18,656 bases of DNA, from positions 1 to 18,656 of the forward strand of contig DASWMP010000392.1 in NCBI GenBank assembly GCA_036399695.1, given 5' to 3'. Made by a program: the position numbers and the translations under genes. The stretch is from DASVEE01 sp036399695 (lineage in GTDB: Bacteria; Acidobacteriota; Thermoanaerobaculia; Gp7-AA8). Positions 6,804 to 13,172 of this stretch are shown here, in pieces. Below the pieces are notes generated by a model that had not been told where the DNA came from, searched no databases, and saw only the letters and a list, made by a program, of their open reading frames with translations. The number at the start of each line of letters is the position of its first letter. The first letter of the stretch is position 1.

Positions 6804-7687
6804 CCCTCTCCTCCCGCCGCCGCTTCCTTGGCGCGCTCGGCGCTGGTGCGCTGGCAGCTTGTGGGCCGTCGGCGGATGAGAAGACGCGGGCGCTGATCGC
6901 GGCGACGATTCCGCGGGTAGGGCCGCCGTTTCCGGCACCGCGGAACCCTCGCTACGTCGTGGAGGGAGGGCTGTCGGATCCGCTCGTCGTGGCTTCGATC
7001 AACAACTTCTACGAGTTCACGAGTGAGAAGGACGTCTGGAAGCGGGTCGGCGGGTTCAAGGTCGACCAGTGGAGCCTGGAGGTCACGGGCCTGGTGGCGA
7101 AGCCGCTGCGGCTGCATCTCGAGGAGCTGCACCGGATGCAACTGGAAGAGCGCGTCTACCGGCTGCGCTGCGTCGAGGCCTGGTCGGCCGTCGTGCCCTG
7201 GACCGGCTTTCCGTTACGGCGTTTACTGCAGCTCGCGGAGCCGAAGCACGCGGCACGCTTCGTGCGTTTCGTGAGCTTCTCCGATCCGGAACAGCAGCCC
7301 GGCGTCCAGGCCCAGCAGTGGTATCGCTGGCCCTATTACGAAGGCTTACGTATCGACGAGGCAATGCACGACCTGACATTCGTCGCCACTGGGATTTACG
7401 GGCACGCCCTGCCGAAACAACAGGGAGCGCCGGTGCGCATTGTCGTGCCGTGGAAGTACGGCTACAAGTCGCCGAAGTCGGTCGTCAGGATCGAGGTCGT
7501 CAACGAGCAGCCGCCGACGTTCTGGAACGATCTCGCCCCCGCCGAGTACTCGTTCCTTTCCAACGTCGATCCTTCAGTGCCGCATCCCCGCTGGTCACAG
7601 GCCAGCGAGCGGCTGATCGGCACCTGGAGCACGAAACGCACACTCCCGTTCAATGGCTACGATGTAGTCGCAGCCTTATATAAATAG
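6707..7687 (+). CDS. msrP: Protein-methionine-sulfoxide reductase catalytic subunit MsrP (molybdopterin)
   Basis: Periplasmic molybdenum enzyme that repairs oxidised methionine in proteins. Family (YedY/MsrP) features are NNFYEFTSEKDVWKRVGGFK, the Mo-ligand cysteine in RLRCVEAWSAVVPWTGFPL (Cys codon 7169-7171), QQWYRWPYYEGLRIDEAM and the C-terminal PWKYGYKSPKSVV. The export signal is a Tat motif SRRRFLG followed by a lipobox-like LAAC, so it may be membrane-anchored. The start is uncertain: no ATG precedes the signal. GTG 6707 has AGAGG 8 bases upstream and is chosen. TTG 6617, TTG 6641 and a non-standard CTG 6788 just before the Tat motif are alternatives. The region before the Tat signal is repeat-derived. 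No msrQ heme-quinone partner is adjacent. Enzyme call is secure; start is not. Confidence 0.9.
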   Translation: MRTRDERSAPRSTQWQRVTETATDNGKLTTDNALSSRRRFLGALGAGALAACGPSADEKTRALIAATIPRVGPPFPAPRNPRYVVEGGLSDPLVVASINNFYEFTSEKDVWKRVGGFKVDQWSLEVTGLVAKPLRLHLEELHRMQLEERVYRLRCVEAWSAVVPWTGFPLRRLLQLAEPKHAARFVRFVSFSDPEQQPGVQAQQWYRWPYYEGLRIDEAMHDLTFVATGIYGHALPKQQGAPVRIVVPWKYGYKSPKSVVRIEVVNEQPPTFWNDLAPAEYSFLSNVDPSVPHPRWSQASERLIGTWSTKRTLPFNGYDVVAALYK

Positions 7688-7751
7688 CCGCCACGGATTC
7701 GTAACAGTGCGATAGACTCGCCGTTCCCCAGTGCCAGGAGGAAACATCAGA

Positions 7752-8021
7752 ATGGTTGCCGTGAAGGTTCGCTCGCGAATCGGAAATATCGTAATGGCTG
7801 TCATCGGTGTTCTCTACGCCGTCGCCGCAGCGGCAGTCATGGTGTGGTACCTCGTCGATACATGGCGAGCCATCGGAAGAGCCGACATCCTCATCAGCGT
7901 TTCGCTGCTCGCCGCCTCATTCTTTGGAGTATTGCTGCTGCAGAGCGGCGTGCGCAATCTGATGCGTCGAGATGCGGGTACGCGCGTGCTCCACTTCTTT
8001 GGTGCGCCCGCACCGAGATAG
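7752..8021 (+). CDS. Small two-helix membrane protein, unknown function
   Basis: 89 residues. A basic start (MVAVKVRSRIGN) is followed by helix 1 (about residues 13-36, GVLYAVAAAAVMVWYLV), a short loop, and helix 2 (about 44-67, LISVSLLAASFFGVLLL), then a basic tail. AGGAGG at 7736-7741 lies 10 bases before the ATG and supports this start; GTG 7731 upstream would overlap that site. It follows msrP by 64 bases on the same strand. It is far too short for MsrQ (about 200 residues, six helices) and lacks heme-binding histidines in the helices. No family recognised. A genuine gene is likely from the strong RBS and helix pattern. Confidence 0.7.
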   Translation: MVAVKVRSRIGNIVMAVIGVLYAVAAAAVMVWYLVDTWRAIGRADILISVSLLAASFFGVLLLQSGVRNLMRRDAGTRVLHFFGAPAPR

Positions 8022-8030
8022 CGTACCGCG

Positions 8031-8891
8031 CTAACCGCCCGCGGTCTCGCGCTCTTCGACGCCCTCGAAGAGCCGCTGCAACTGCGTCGTGAGCTCGCCG
8101 CGGCGCCGGTTGCGAATGCTGCGGCCGTCGATCTCCGTCACCGGCATCACGCCCAGCGTCGTGCTGGTGATGAAGGCCTCCTCGAGGTCGTACAGCTCGG
8201 CCTCCCGTAGCGGGCGCTCGTCGACGCGGATCTTCGCGCCGAGTGCGAGCGAAATGACACGATCGCGCACGACGCCCGGCAGGATGTGGCAGTCCAGCGG
8301 GTGCGTGATGATCCGGCCGTCTCGCACCGCAAAGAAGCTGGAGCTCGCGCCCTCGCGGACGAAGCCCTCCCCGTCCAGCAGGATCGCTTCATCGGCCCCG
8401 GCGCGCTGGGCGCGCTTCTTCGCCAGCGCGTTGCCGAGGAGGTTCACCGTCTTCATGTGGCAGCCGAGCCAGCGGCGGTCGTCCGTCGTGATGACCTTGA
8501 TCCCGAGCTCTTTCTTCGTCGCGTCGGGAAACGGGATCTGCCGCGAGTACGCCAGCGCGGTCGGCGGAACGTTCTCCGGCCAGAAGTGCGCCCGGGTGGC
8601 CTCGCCGCGGCTCACCTGGATGTACACGACACCGTCGTCGAACGAGGTCCGCGACAGCAACTCCGTCATTGTGGCGGCGAAGCTGGTCTCGTCCCACGGC
8701 TGCGCGATCTCCAGCTCGTCGAGCCCCCGCGTGAGCCGGCGGAAGTGCTCGAGCATCAGGATCGGACGCTTGCCGACGAACTTGAAGACCTCGTAGATGG
8801 CGTCGCCGAACTGGAAGCCGCGGTCTTCGACGCCGAGGATCCGCTCGTCCGTGGTGGTGAACCGGCCGTTGAACCAGAGGACGTCCGCCAT
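8031..8891 (-). CDS. dat: D-amino-acid aminotransferase (PLP fold type IV)
   Basis: Class IV PLP enzyme that interconverts D-alanine and D-glutamate with keto acids, supplying D-amino acids for the cell wall. 286 residues, normal length. The start region has GVEDRGFQFGDAIYEVF. The Schiff-base lysine is Lys147 in MKTVNLLGNALAKKRA, matching the K-x-x-N-L-L-x-N pattern of D-amino-acid transaminase. The TRAHFWP motif (Arg100, His102) corresponds to the RxH carboxylate-binding pair of bacterial D-amino-acid transaminases, which argues against branched-chain or lyase relatives. Glu180 in REGASSSFF is the usual conserved glutamate. The ATG lies 3 bases after the stop of the phosphatase gene, so it is the last gene of a five-gene operon. 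Family certain; D-specificity likely. Confidence 0.88.
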   Translation of the reverse strand: MADVLWFNGRFTTTDERILGVEDRGFQFGDAIYEVFKFVGKRPILMLEHFRRLTRGLDELEIAQPWDETSFAATMTELLSRTSFDDGVVYIQVSRGEATRAHFWPENVPPTALAYSRQIPFPDATKKELGIKVITTDDRRWLGCHMKTVNLLGNALAKKRAQRAGADEAILLDGEGFVREGASSSFFAVRDGRIITHPLDCHILPGVVRDRVISLALGAKIRVDERPLREAELYDLEEAFITSTTLGVMPVTEIDGRSIRNRRRGELTTQLQRLFEGVEERETAGG

Positions 8892-8894
8892 GAT

Positions 8895-10085
8895 TCAGGA
8901 CTCGATGGCCTTCACGATCACGACCGTGCGGTCGTCCTCTTCCTTGCTCCAGGCGAACTTGGCCACCTTCCCTAGCACTTCCTGCCCGATCTCCTGCGCG
9001 CTGCGGTCGCGGTTCGCCTTGACGATGCGCACGAGGCGGTCGAGACCGAACTCGCGGTCGTTGCGGTCGTGCGCCTCGACGATGCCGTCGGAATACATGC
9101 AGATCAGGTCCCCCGGCTGGAGCTTGGCGAAGCCGCGCGTGTAGGTGGCGTCGGGCGTCGGCCCGAGCACCGGGCCCCCGTTCTTGAGGTACTCCACCTT
9201 GTTGCCGCTGAGGTGGAACGGCGCGTTGTGGCCGGCGTTGCAGTAGATGAGGATGCCGCCTTTTTCGAGCTCGCCGTAGAAGAGCGAGACGAATTTCGTG
9301 GTGAGGCGGCTGCGGTGGATGATGTGGTTGAGCTTCTCGAGCGTGCGGATGATCTTGAAGTCACGGTCCGTGGCCATGCGCAGGCCCATGTAGATGTCGC
9401 GTACGACGAGCGCCGCCGGCAGGCCATGGCCCGAGCCGTCGGCGATAGCCAGGCCGAGGATGCTGTCCGAGACCGGGATGAAATCGTAGAAATCTCCGCT
9501 GACGATCTCCGCCGGGACGGTCTTGCCCCAGATGTCGTAGCCGGCGTACTGCGGAATGCGCTGAGGCAGGATGGACTGCTGGATGCGTCCGGCCTCGACG
9601 ATCAGCGATTCGTACCACTGCGTCCGCACCTTCTGGTTGATGGCGTAGCGAATGAGATTGAGCGAGAAGAGGATGTCTTCGCGACTCAGCTCGTTGGCGA
9701 TGTTGAAGCTGAGGATGTAATCCTCGTCGCCGACGGCGATGGCCGCGAACCGCCGCGCGCCGAGCTTCTTCTCCAACTCCGCGTCGACGCCCGGATCGGT
9801 CGGATCCATGACGACGATCCCGTTCTCCATCACGAGCTCGACGGGTTTGTAGTCCTTCGGAACGATGATCCCGAGCTCGCCGCCATGCGAGACGCCAAAG
9901 CGTCCCACGAGCTCGTACGAGTCCTCGTGCGCTTCGTAGACGCGGCCGCCGGTGATGCCCAGCTCGTCGCGAAAGTTGGTGGCAATGGTCTCAGCCAGCG
10001 ACTCGACCGCATTCGAGCGGGAGTCGCCGGTATCAATCTGTGCGAGCGTACGCTCGACCTGGGTGAGTAAACGTTTGTAATCCAA
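8895..10085 (-). CDS. GAF-like sensor plus SpoIIE/PP2C-type serine phosphatase (RsbU-like)
   Basis: 396 residues. The N-terminal half (about 1-160) looks like a degenerate GAF sensor domain. The C-terminal half is a PPM phosphatase of the SpoIIE/RsbU class, with metal residues Asp198 (SGDFYDF), Asp216 (IADGSGHGLPAALV), Asp333 (YSDGIVEA) and Asp384/385 (EDDRTVVIVK). Such enzymes dephosphorylate anti-anti-sigma factors in partner-switching pathways. No STAS or anti-sigma gene is nearby, so the target lies elsewhere. The linker IQQSILPQRIP is the usual coiled coil joining sensor and phosphatase. The start codon is TTG at 10085 with AGGA (10090-10093) upstream; the first in-frame ATG is about 85 residues in and would cut the sensor. 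It starts 6 bases after the previous stop, within the operon. Confidence 0.93.
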   Translation of the reverse strand: MDYKRLLTQVERTLAQIDTGDSRSNAVESLAETIATNFRDELGITGGRVYEAHEDSYELVGRFGVSHGGELGIIVPKDYKPVELVMENGIVVMDPTDPGVDAELEKKLGARRFAAIAVGDEDYILSFNIANELSREDILFSLNLIRYAINQKVRTQWYESLIVEAGRIQQSILPQRIPQYAGYDIWGKTVPAEIVSGDFYDFIPVSDSILGLAIADGSGHGLPAALVVRDIYMGLRMATDRDFKIIRTLEKLNHIIHRSRLTTKFVSLFYGELEKGGILIYCNAGHNAPFHLSGNKVEYLKNGGPVLGPTPDATYTRGFAKLQPGDLICMYSDGIVEAHDRNDREFGLDRLVRIVKANRDRSAQEIGQEVLGKVAKFAWSKEEDDRTVVIVKAIES

Positions 10086-10091
10086 GATTTC

Positions 10092-10340
10092 CTATTTCTG
10101 CAGGCGTTCGGCGCGAATGCGCGCAATCCGCTCCTGCTCCCACCGGGCTCTGTCCGCCTCGGCTTCCTCGGTCGATCGGTATTTTCGAACGCCACGCGGG
10201 AGTCCGGGCGGTACAAGTGCGCTCCATCGCGCCCAGTGCGTCCGAATGCGCGACGGAAGGCGAGGATCGTCACAGTCGGCCCAGAGATCGCGCTTCGACT
10301 CCTGCCACTGCTCGAGCGTCCGGTATTTGAAGACGGGCAT
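10092..10340 (-). CDS. 82-residue partner of a nucleotidyltransferase, candidate toxin-antitoxin component
   Basis: Small basic, Arg- and Trp-rich protein with no recognised Pfam name. It carries a degenerate internal repeat: FKYRTLEQW (residues 4-12) and RKYRSTEEA (52-60), both K-Y-R-[ST]-x-E-[EQ], 48 residues apart. Between them lies RLPSRIRTHWARWSALVPPGLPRG. I recall similar short proteins with a PRGVxxYRSxEEA segment next to minimal nucleotidyltransferases, which suggests an antitoxin or adaptor role (inference). The ATG at 10340 shares one base with the upstream stop (TGATG). GGAGG at 10345-10349 within the upstream gene fixes this start over the TTG at 10343. Tight coupling implies a stoichiometric pair with the nucleotidyltransferase. 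Confidence 0.75.
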   Translation of the reverse strand: MPVFKYRTLEQWQESKRDLWADCDDPRLPSRIRTHWARWSALVPPGLPRGVRKYRSTEEAEADRARWEQERIARIRAERLQK

Positions 10341-10819
10341 CAATCCTCCGGTAGCGAGAACTTCTCTCTGAGTCTCGCGGCGTCCTTGTGATCCTTGTCG
10401 CGAACCGTGCCACCTTTCATCTTCACGAGCGTGGCGGGTGTCGCCAGCCGGATCGGCACGCCCTCGACGACGTGCGTCTCGGCTTCGAGATCATCGTAAG
10501 TGAACATTTCCCCCAGCCGCGAAACGAAGTCAATGATGAAGTCTTCATCCGGCGGCCCGTAGCGAACCGACGGGTAGTCGCCGACCATGTCCCCGTCCTT
10601 AATCTCGTCGATGTCGGGGTCGTTCCAGATAGAACGGAGCGCACGCTTGATTCCGGCGACGTTCTCCGGTTCTGGACGTACGAAGAAATCGAAATCCTCC
10701 GTTACGCGAAAGACCCCGTGAAGATTCACGGCCGCGCCGCCGAACAGAATGTACTGGACTCCCTCGCGATTGAGCGCGGCCGCGAGCGTAACGAGCTTGT
10801 CGAACTCAATCATCTTCAC
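10340..10819 (-). CDS. Minimal nucleotidyltransferase (DUF6036/AbiEii-like)
   Basis: Single-domain polymerase-beta-fold nucleotidyltransferase, 159 residues. The active site appears complete: GGAAVNLHG (Gly27-Gly28), RVTEDFDFFV with Asp42 and Asp44, and a third acidic residue Asp97 in DFIIDFVS. Proteins of this type transfer nucleotides to tRNA or proteins, and many belong to toxin-antitoxin or abortive-infection pairs. Here it is encoded directly before an 82-residue partner with a one-base overlap. The GTG at 10819 overlaps the upstream TGA in GTGA; ATG 10813 is an equally possible start, 2 bases after that stop. It belongs to the five-gene operon between a phosphodiesterase and a SpoIIE phosphatase. 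The fold call is good; a toxin role is only inferred. Confidence 0.85.
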   Translation of the reverse strand: MKMIEFDKLVTLAAALNREGVQYILFGGAAVNLHGVFRVTEDFDFFVRPEPENVAGIKRALRSIWNDPDIDEIKDGDMVGDYPSVRYGPPDEDFIIDFVSRLGEMFTYDDLEAETHVVEGVPIRLATPATLVKMKGGTVRDKDHKDAARLREKFSLPED

Positions 10820-12936
10820 CGTAACTCTACTCCATCCAACTCATACGGCGGCTTCACACCTAGCAGCCCCAGCACCGTGGGATAGACGTCGGCGATGTAC
10901 GGGGCTCGCGGTGACTGGAGCTTCCGGTTGTAAAAGAAAATCCCCTTCACGATCTCCGGGTCCACCGAACAGTGGTCGCCGCTCCAGACCTGCTTGTTCG
11001 GTTCGAGGAGCTCCTTGGGGATGCCGCCCAGGGACGTCTGCCACGAGACGCGGTAGCCGTCGTTGTTGGTGACGAAGAGGTCGGGGATCATGTTCGGGTC
11101 GAACTTTTTGTAGACCTGTTCGCGCGGGAGGACGCGGCGCACCGGGTGTTCGCCGGTCTCGACGTCGGTCCAGGCGACGAGGCGGGTCTGCAGTTCCTGC
11201 TTGAGGGCGTCGTACTCGGCGCCGGGGTTGACGATGCCCTGTGATTCGCGCCCTTTCACGTTGATGTAGACCTCGCCGAGACCCATCGCGTAGGCGCGGG
11301 TCTTCGACCAGTCGACGTTCTCCCAGAACTGCCCCTGGTCGAACAGCATCTCGAGATCGCGGTCCTTCACCTGTACGCCGGTGCGCAGCGTCATGTAGCC
11401 GTTGAGTACGAGCCACGTGTTGTAGTTCACCGCTTTCCGGAACGAGGCGAAGCCGTGGTCCGACAGGACCATCAGCGCCGCCTTCTGTTGTTCCGAGGCG
11501 CGCATGGCGTCGCCGACGATCGCATCCATCAATTGATAGGAGCGGAGGATGGCGTCCCCCCACTTGGCGGCGAGTTGCGGGTCGTGCGCCGGGTGGCGCG
11601 GATCGACGGCACGCCAGAAGACGTGGCCGACGCGATCCGGGAACTCGAAGCACTGCACGACGAGATCGTTGCCGCTGGCGAGGTTCGCGGCGAACAGCTT
11701 CCGCGACTGCTTCACCGTCCACTCCATGTCGTCCCAGAAGATCTGCTCGGTCGCGAACCCTTCGGAGATGGCCCAGGTGTCGATCTGCCAGCCGAGCGTC
11801 TTGTACGCCCCGTGCTCCTTCGCCAGGTCGGCAGCCCAGCCCGTCGGGGCCGAGATCTTGAAGCCCGGCGGCAGGCTGCGCGGATCGAAATTGATCGGCG
11901 ACAGGTAGAGCTTCACTTCGGGCTGTGACGAGATGAGGTGAAAGCGGCTGATGCCCCGCACCTTGATGAGCGGATTGAAGGGGAAGACGAACTCCACCCA
12001 GCCGGTCCATTGCCCCGCCGTCAGCCTGTACTTCTGCCCGCTGACCTCGATCTGCACCGAGCTCCGGTCGTTCGCGACCGTGATCGTCATCGGGATCGTA
12101 ATGTACGGCGGCGTGCCGAACAGCTTGTTCGGCGGCCCCTGGATCTGCGTGTTGATGACGCCGCGGTTGTCTTCGAGCTGCACGACCTCTATGGAGAACT
12201 CGTTTGCGCCGGTGCGCTGGAAGTCGAGCTCCGAGGTGAAGAAGAACGGCTTGCCGACGCGGCCCGAGACATCCGGGACACCGAGTCCGGACAGCATGTG
12301 CCCGTCGTCGAAGTCGGTGGCCGGGAAGGTCACGGGCACGTGCACGATGACCGCCTTCTTCCCACCCTTCGAGGCGACGTCCCAGAACGGGATGCCCTGC
12401 CGCCGGTTCACGACGCCGGGACGGCTCACCGGGATGTACGTCTTGACAGCGAAGAAGACGCCGGCCGTCAGCCCGAGCGCGAAGGCGAGGGCAATCGCGC
12501 CGCCGAGCCGCGACTTGCGCCAGACCAGCCAGGCGATGAGTCCGAACAGCAGCAGGACGGCGGCCGCGAAGACGATCGGATTCCGCTCGCCGAGGAGCAG
12601 CGGCTCCTTCGTCTCATCAAAGGCGGCGAACACCGGCATGTAGTTCGTAGGATCGCGGCGGAGGAAGTCGAAGATCCCGGTGCGCCCCGGATCGATGCCG
12701 GTGGAGAAGGTCGACCAGGAGACCGGCGTCTGCGCCGGCACCGTCGGCAGCAGCGGCCGGTAAGTCCCTTGCTCCCGGAGCTTAGCCAAATTCGGCAGCT
12801 TCCCCTCGTTCATCCACTGCTCGGTCAGCCGCGCATCAACGCCGTCGAATCCGAGAACGATCACCTTCTGCTGAGCGGACGCGGCAGCAGCGAGCGAGAG
12901 CAGGAGCAGGAGGAGAGGGAGGCGTCTGGACAACAT
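10816..12936 (-). CDS. Membrane-anchored alkaline-phosphatase-superfamily phosphodiesterase
   Basis: 706-residue protein of the type I phosphodiesterase/nucleotide pyrophosphatase fold (PF01663-like). A signal peptide covers residues 1-21. The two-metal site can be traced in full: Asp31 (LGFDGVD), probable nucleophile Thr70 (AQTPVSWSTFSTG), Asp434 and His438 (FPDRVGHVFW), Asp493-His494 (LSDHGF) and His655 (SGDHCS). A pair of hydrophobic helices at about 119-139 and 144-166 interrupts the catalytic domain after the nucleophile segment, with residues 240-340 forming an added beta-rich insert. The hairpin keeps both halves outside the membrane. The substrate is unknown. The ATG at 12936 has no Shine-Dalgarno sequence and a TATCAT 6 bases upstream, so translation may be leaderless. 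It is the first gene of the five-gene operon. Confidence 0.9.
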   Translation of the reverse strand: MLSRRLPLLLLLLSLAAAASAQQKVIVLGFDGVDARLTEQWMNEGKLPNLAKLREQGTYRPLLPTVPAQTPVSWSTFSTGIDPGRTGIFDFLRRDPTNYMPVFAAFDETKEPLLLGERNPIVFAAAVLLLFGLIAWLVWRKSRLGGAIALAFALGLTAGVFFAVKTYIPVSRPGVVNRRQGIPFWDVASKGGKKAVIVHVPVTFPATDFDDGHMLSGLGVPDVSGRVGKPFFFTSELDFQRTGANEFSIEVVQLEDNRGVINTQIQGPPNKLFGTPPYITIPMTITVANDRSSVQIEVSGQKYRLTAGQWTGWVEFVFPFNPLIKVRGISRFHLISSQPEVKLYLSPINFDPRSLPPGFKISAPTGWAADLAKEHGAYKTLGWQIDTWAISEGFATEQIFWDDMEWTVKQSRKLFAANLASGNDLVVQCFEFPDRVGHVFWRAVDPRHPAHDPQLAAKWGDAILRSYQLMDAIVGDAMRASEQQKAALMVLSDHGFASFRKAVNYNTWLVLNGYMTLRTGVQVKDRDLEMLFDQGQFWENVDWSKTRAYAMGLGEVYINVKGRESQGIVNPGAEYDALKQELQTRLVAWTDVETGEHPVRRVLPREQVYKKFDPNMIPDLFVTNNDGYRVSWQTSLGGIPKELLEPNKQVWSGDHCSVDPEIVKGIFFYNRKLQSPRAPYIADVYPTVLGLLGVKPPYELDGVELR

Positions 12937-12942
12937 AGGCGG

Positions 12943-12948
12943 ATGATA
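12943..12948 (-). promoter_or_regulatory. Candidate -10 element of the five-gene operon
   Basis: Minus strand TATCAT (context CTATCATCCG) matches five of six -10 positions and ends 6 bases before the ATG at 12936, where a transcript would begin at or next to the start codon. It shares the pattern CTATMATC with the elements at 4674 and 17271. Confidence 0.45.
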
Positions 12949-12951
12949 GCT

Positions 12952-13123
12952 GGTCAGGGCTCAGGGCCTGGGCTCAGGGCCCGGTGGGTCGCAGACCCGA
13001 GGGTCGGGGGGGCGTTGGTGGCAAAGCCCAACCTGGCCTGAACTCGCGTCCGCCAAATGAGCGGCCGGCCCCCTGAACCTCGCGTCCGCCACCCTCTGAG
13101 CCCCGAGCCCCGGGCCCCGAGCC
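12952..13123. repeat. GC-rich GGGCTC-type inverted repeat, copy 1
   Basis: The left arm (12952-12992) is G-rich with repeated GGGCTCAGGGC units. The right arm (13094-13123) carries CTGAGCCCCGAGCCCCG and GGCCCCGAGCC. The middle holds GGCAAAGC (13020-13027), GCCTGAAC (13036-13043) and a near-direct repeat CCTGAACTCGCGTCCGCCA at 13037-13055 and, with one inserted C, at 13072-13091. The 16-mer GAGCCCCGGGCCCCGA at 13105-13120 recurs at 14838-14853. It fills the divergent gap between the phosphodiesterase and the solute-binding protein. Confidence 0.8.
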
Positions 13124-13160
13124 GGTTTAGTTGGCCCTTTCCTTGTAAAAAGCTGACTCG

Positions 13161-13165
13161 AGGAG
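13161..13165 (+). promoter_or_regulatory. Ribosome binding site of the solute-binding protein gene
   Basis: AGGAG 7 bases before the ATG at 13173, which fixes that start. No convincing -10 and -35 pair was found between the repeat edge and this site; CTTGTAAAAAG is the only AT-rich stretch. Confidence 0.65.
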
Positions 13166-13172
13166 TAACGCA

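Noticed and set aside
7069..7683. Second plus-strand frame of about 200 codons inside msrP
   Set aside because: Arg/Ala-rich shadow in another frame of a gene with an intact Mo-ligand cysteine and family motifs.
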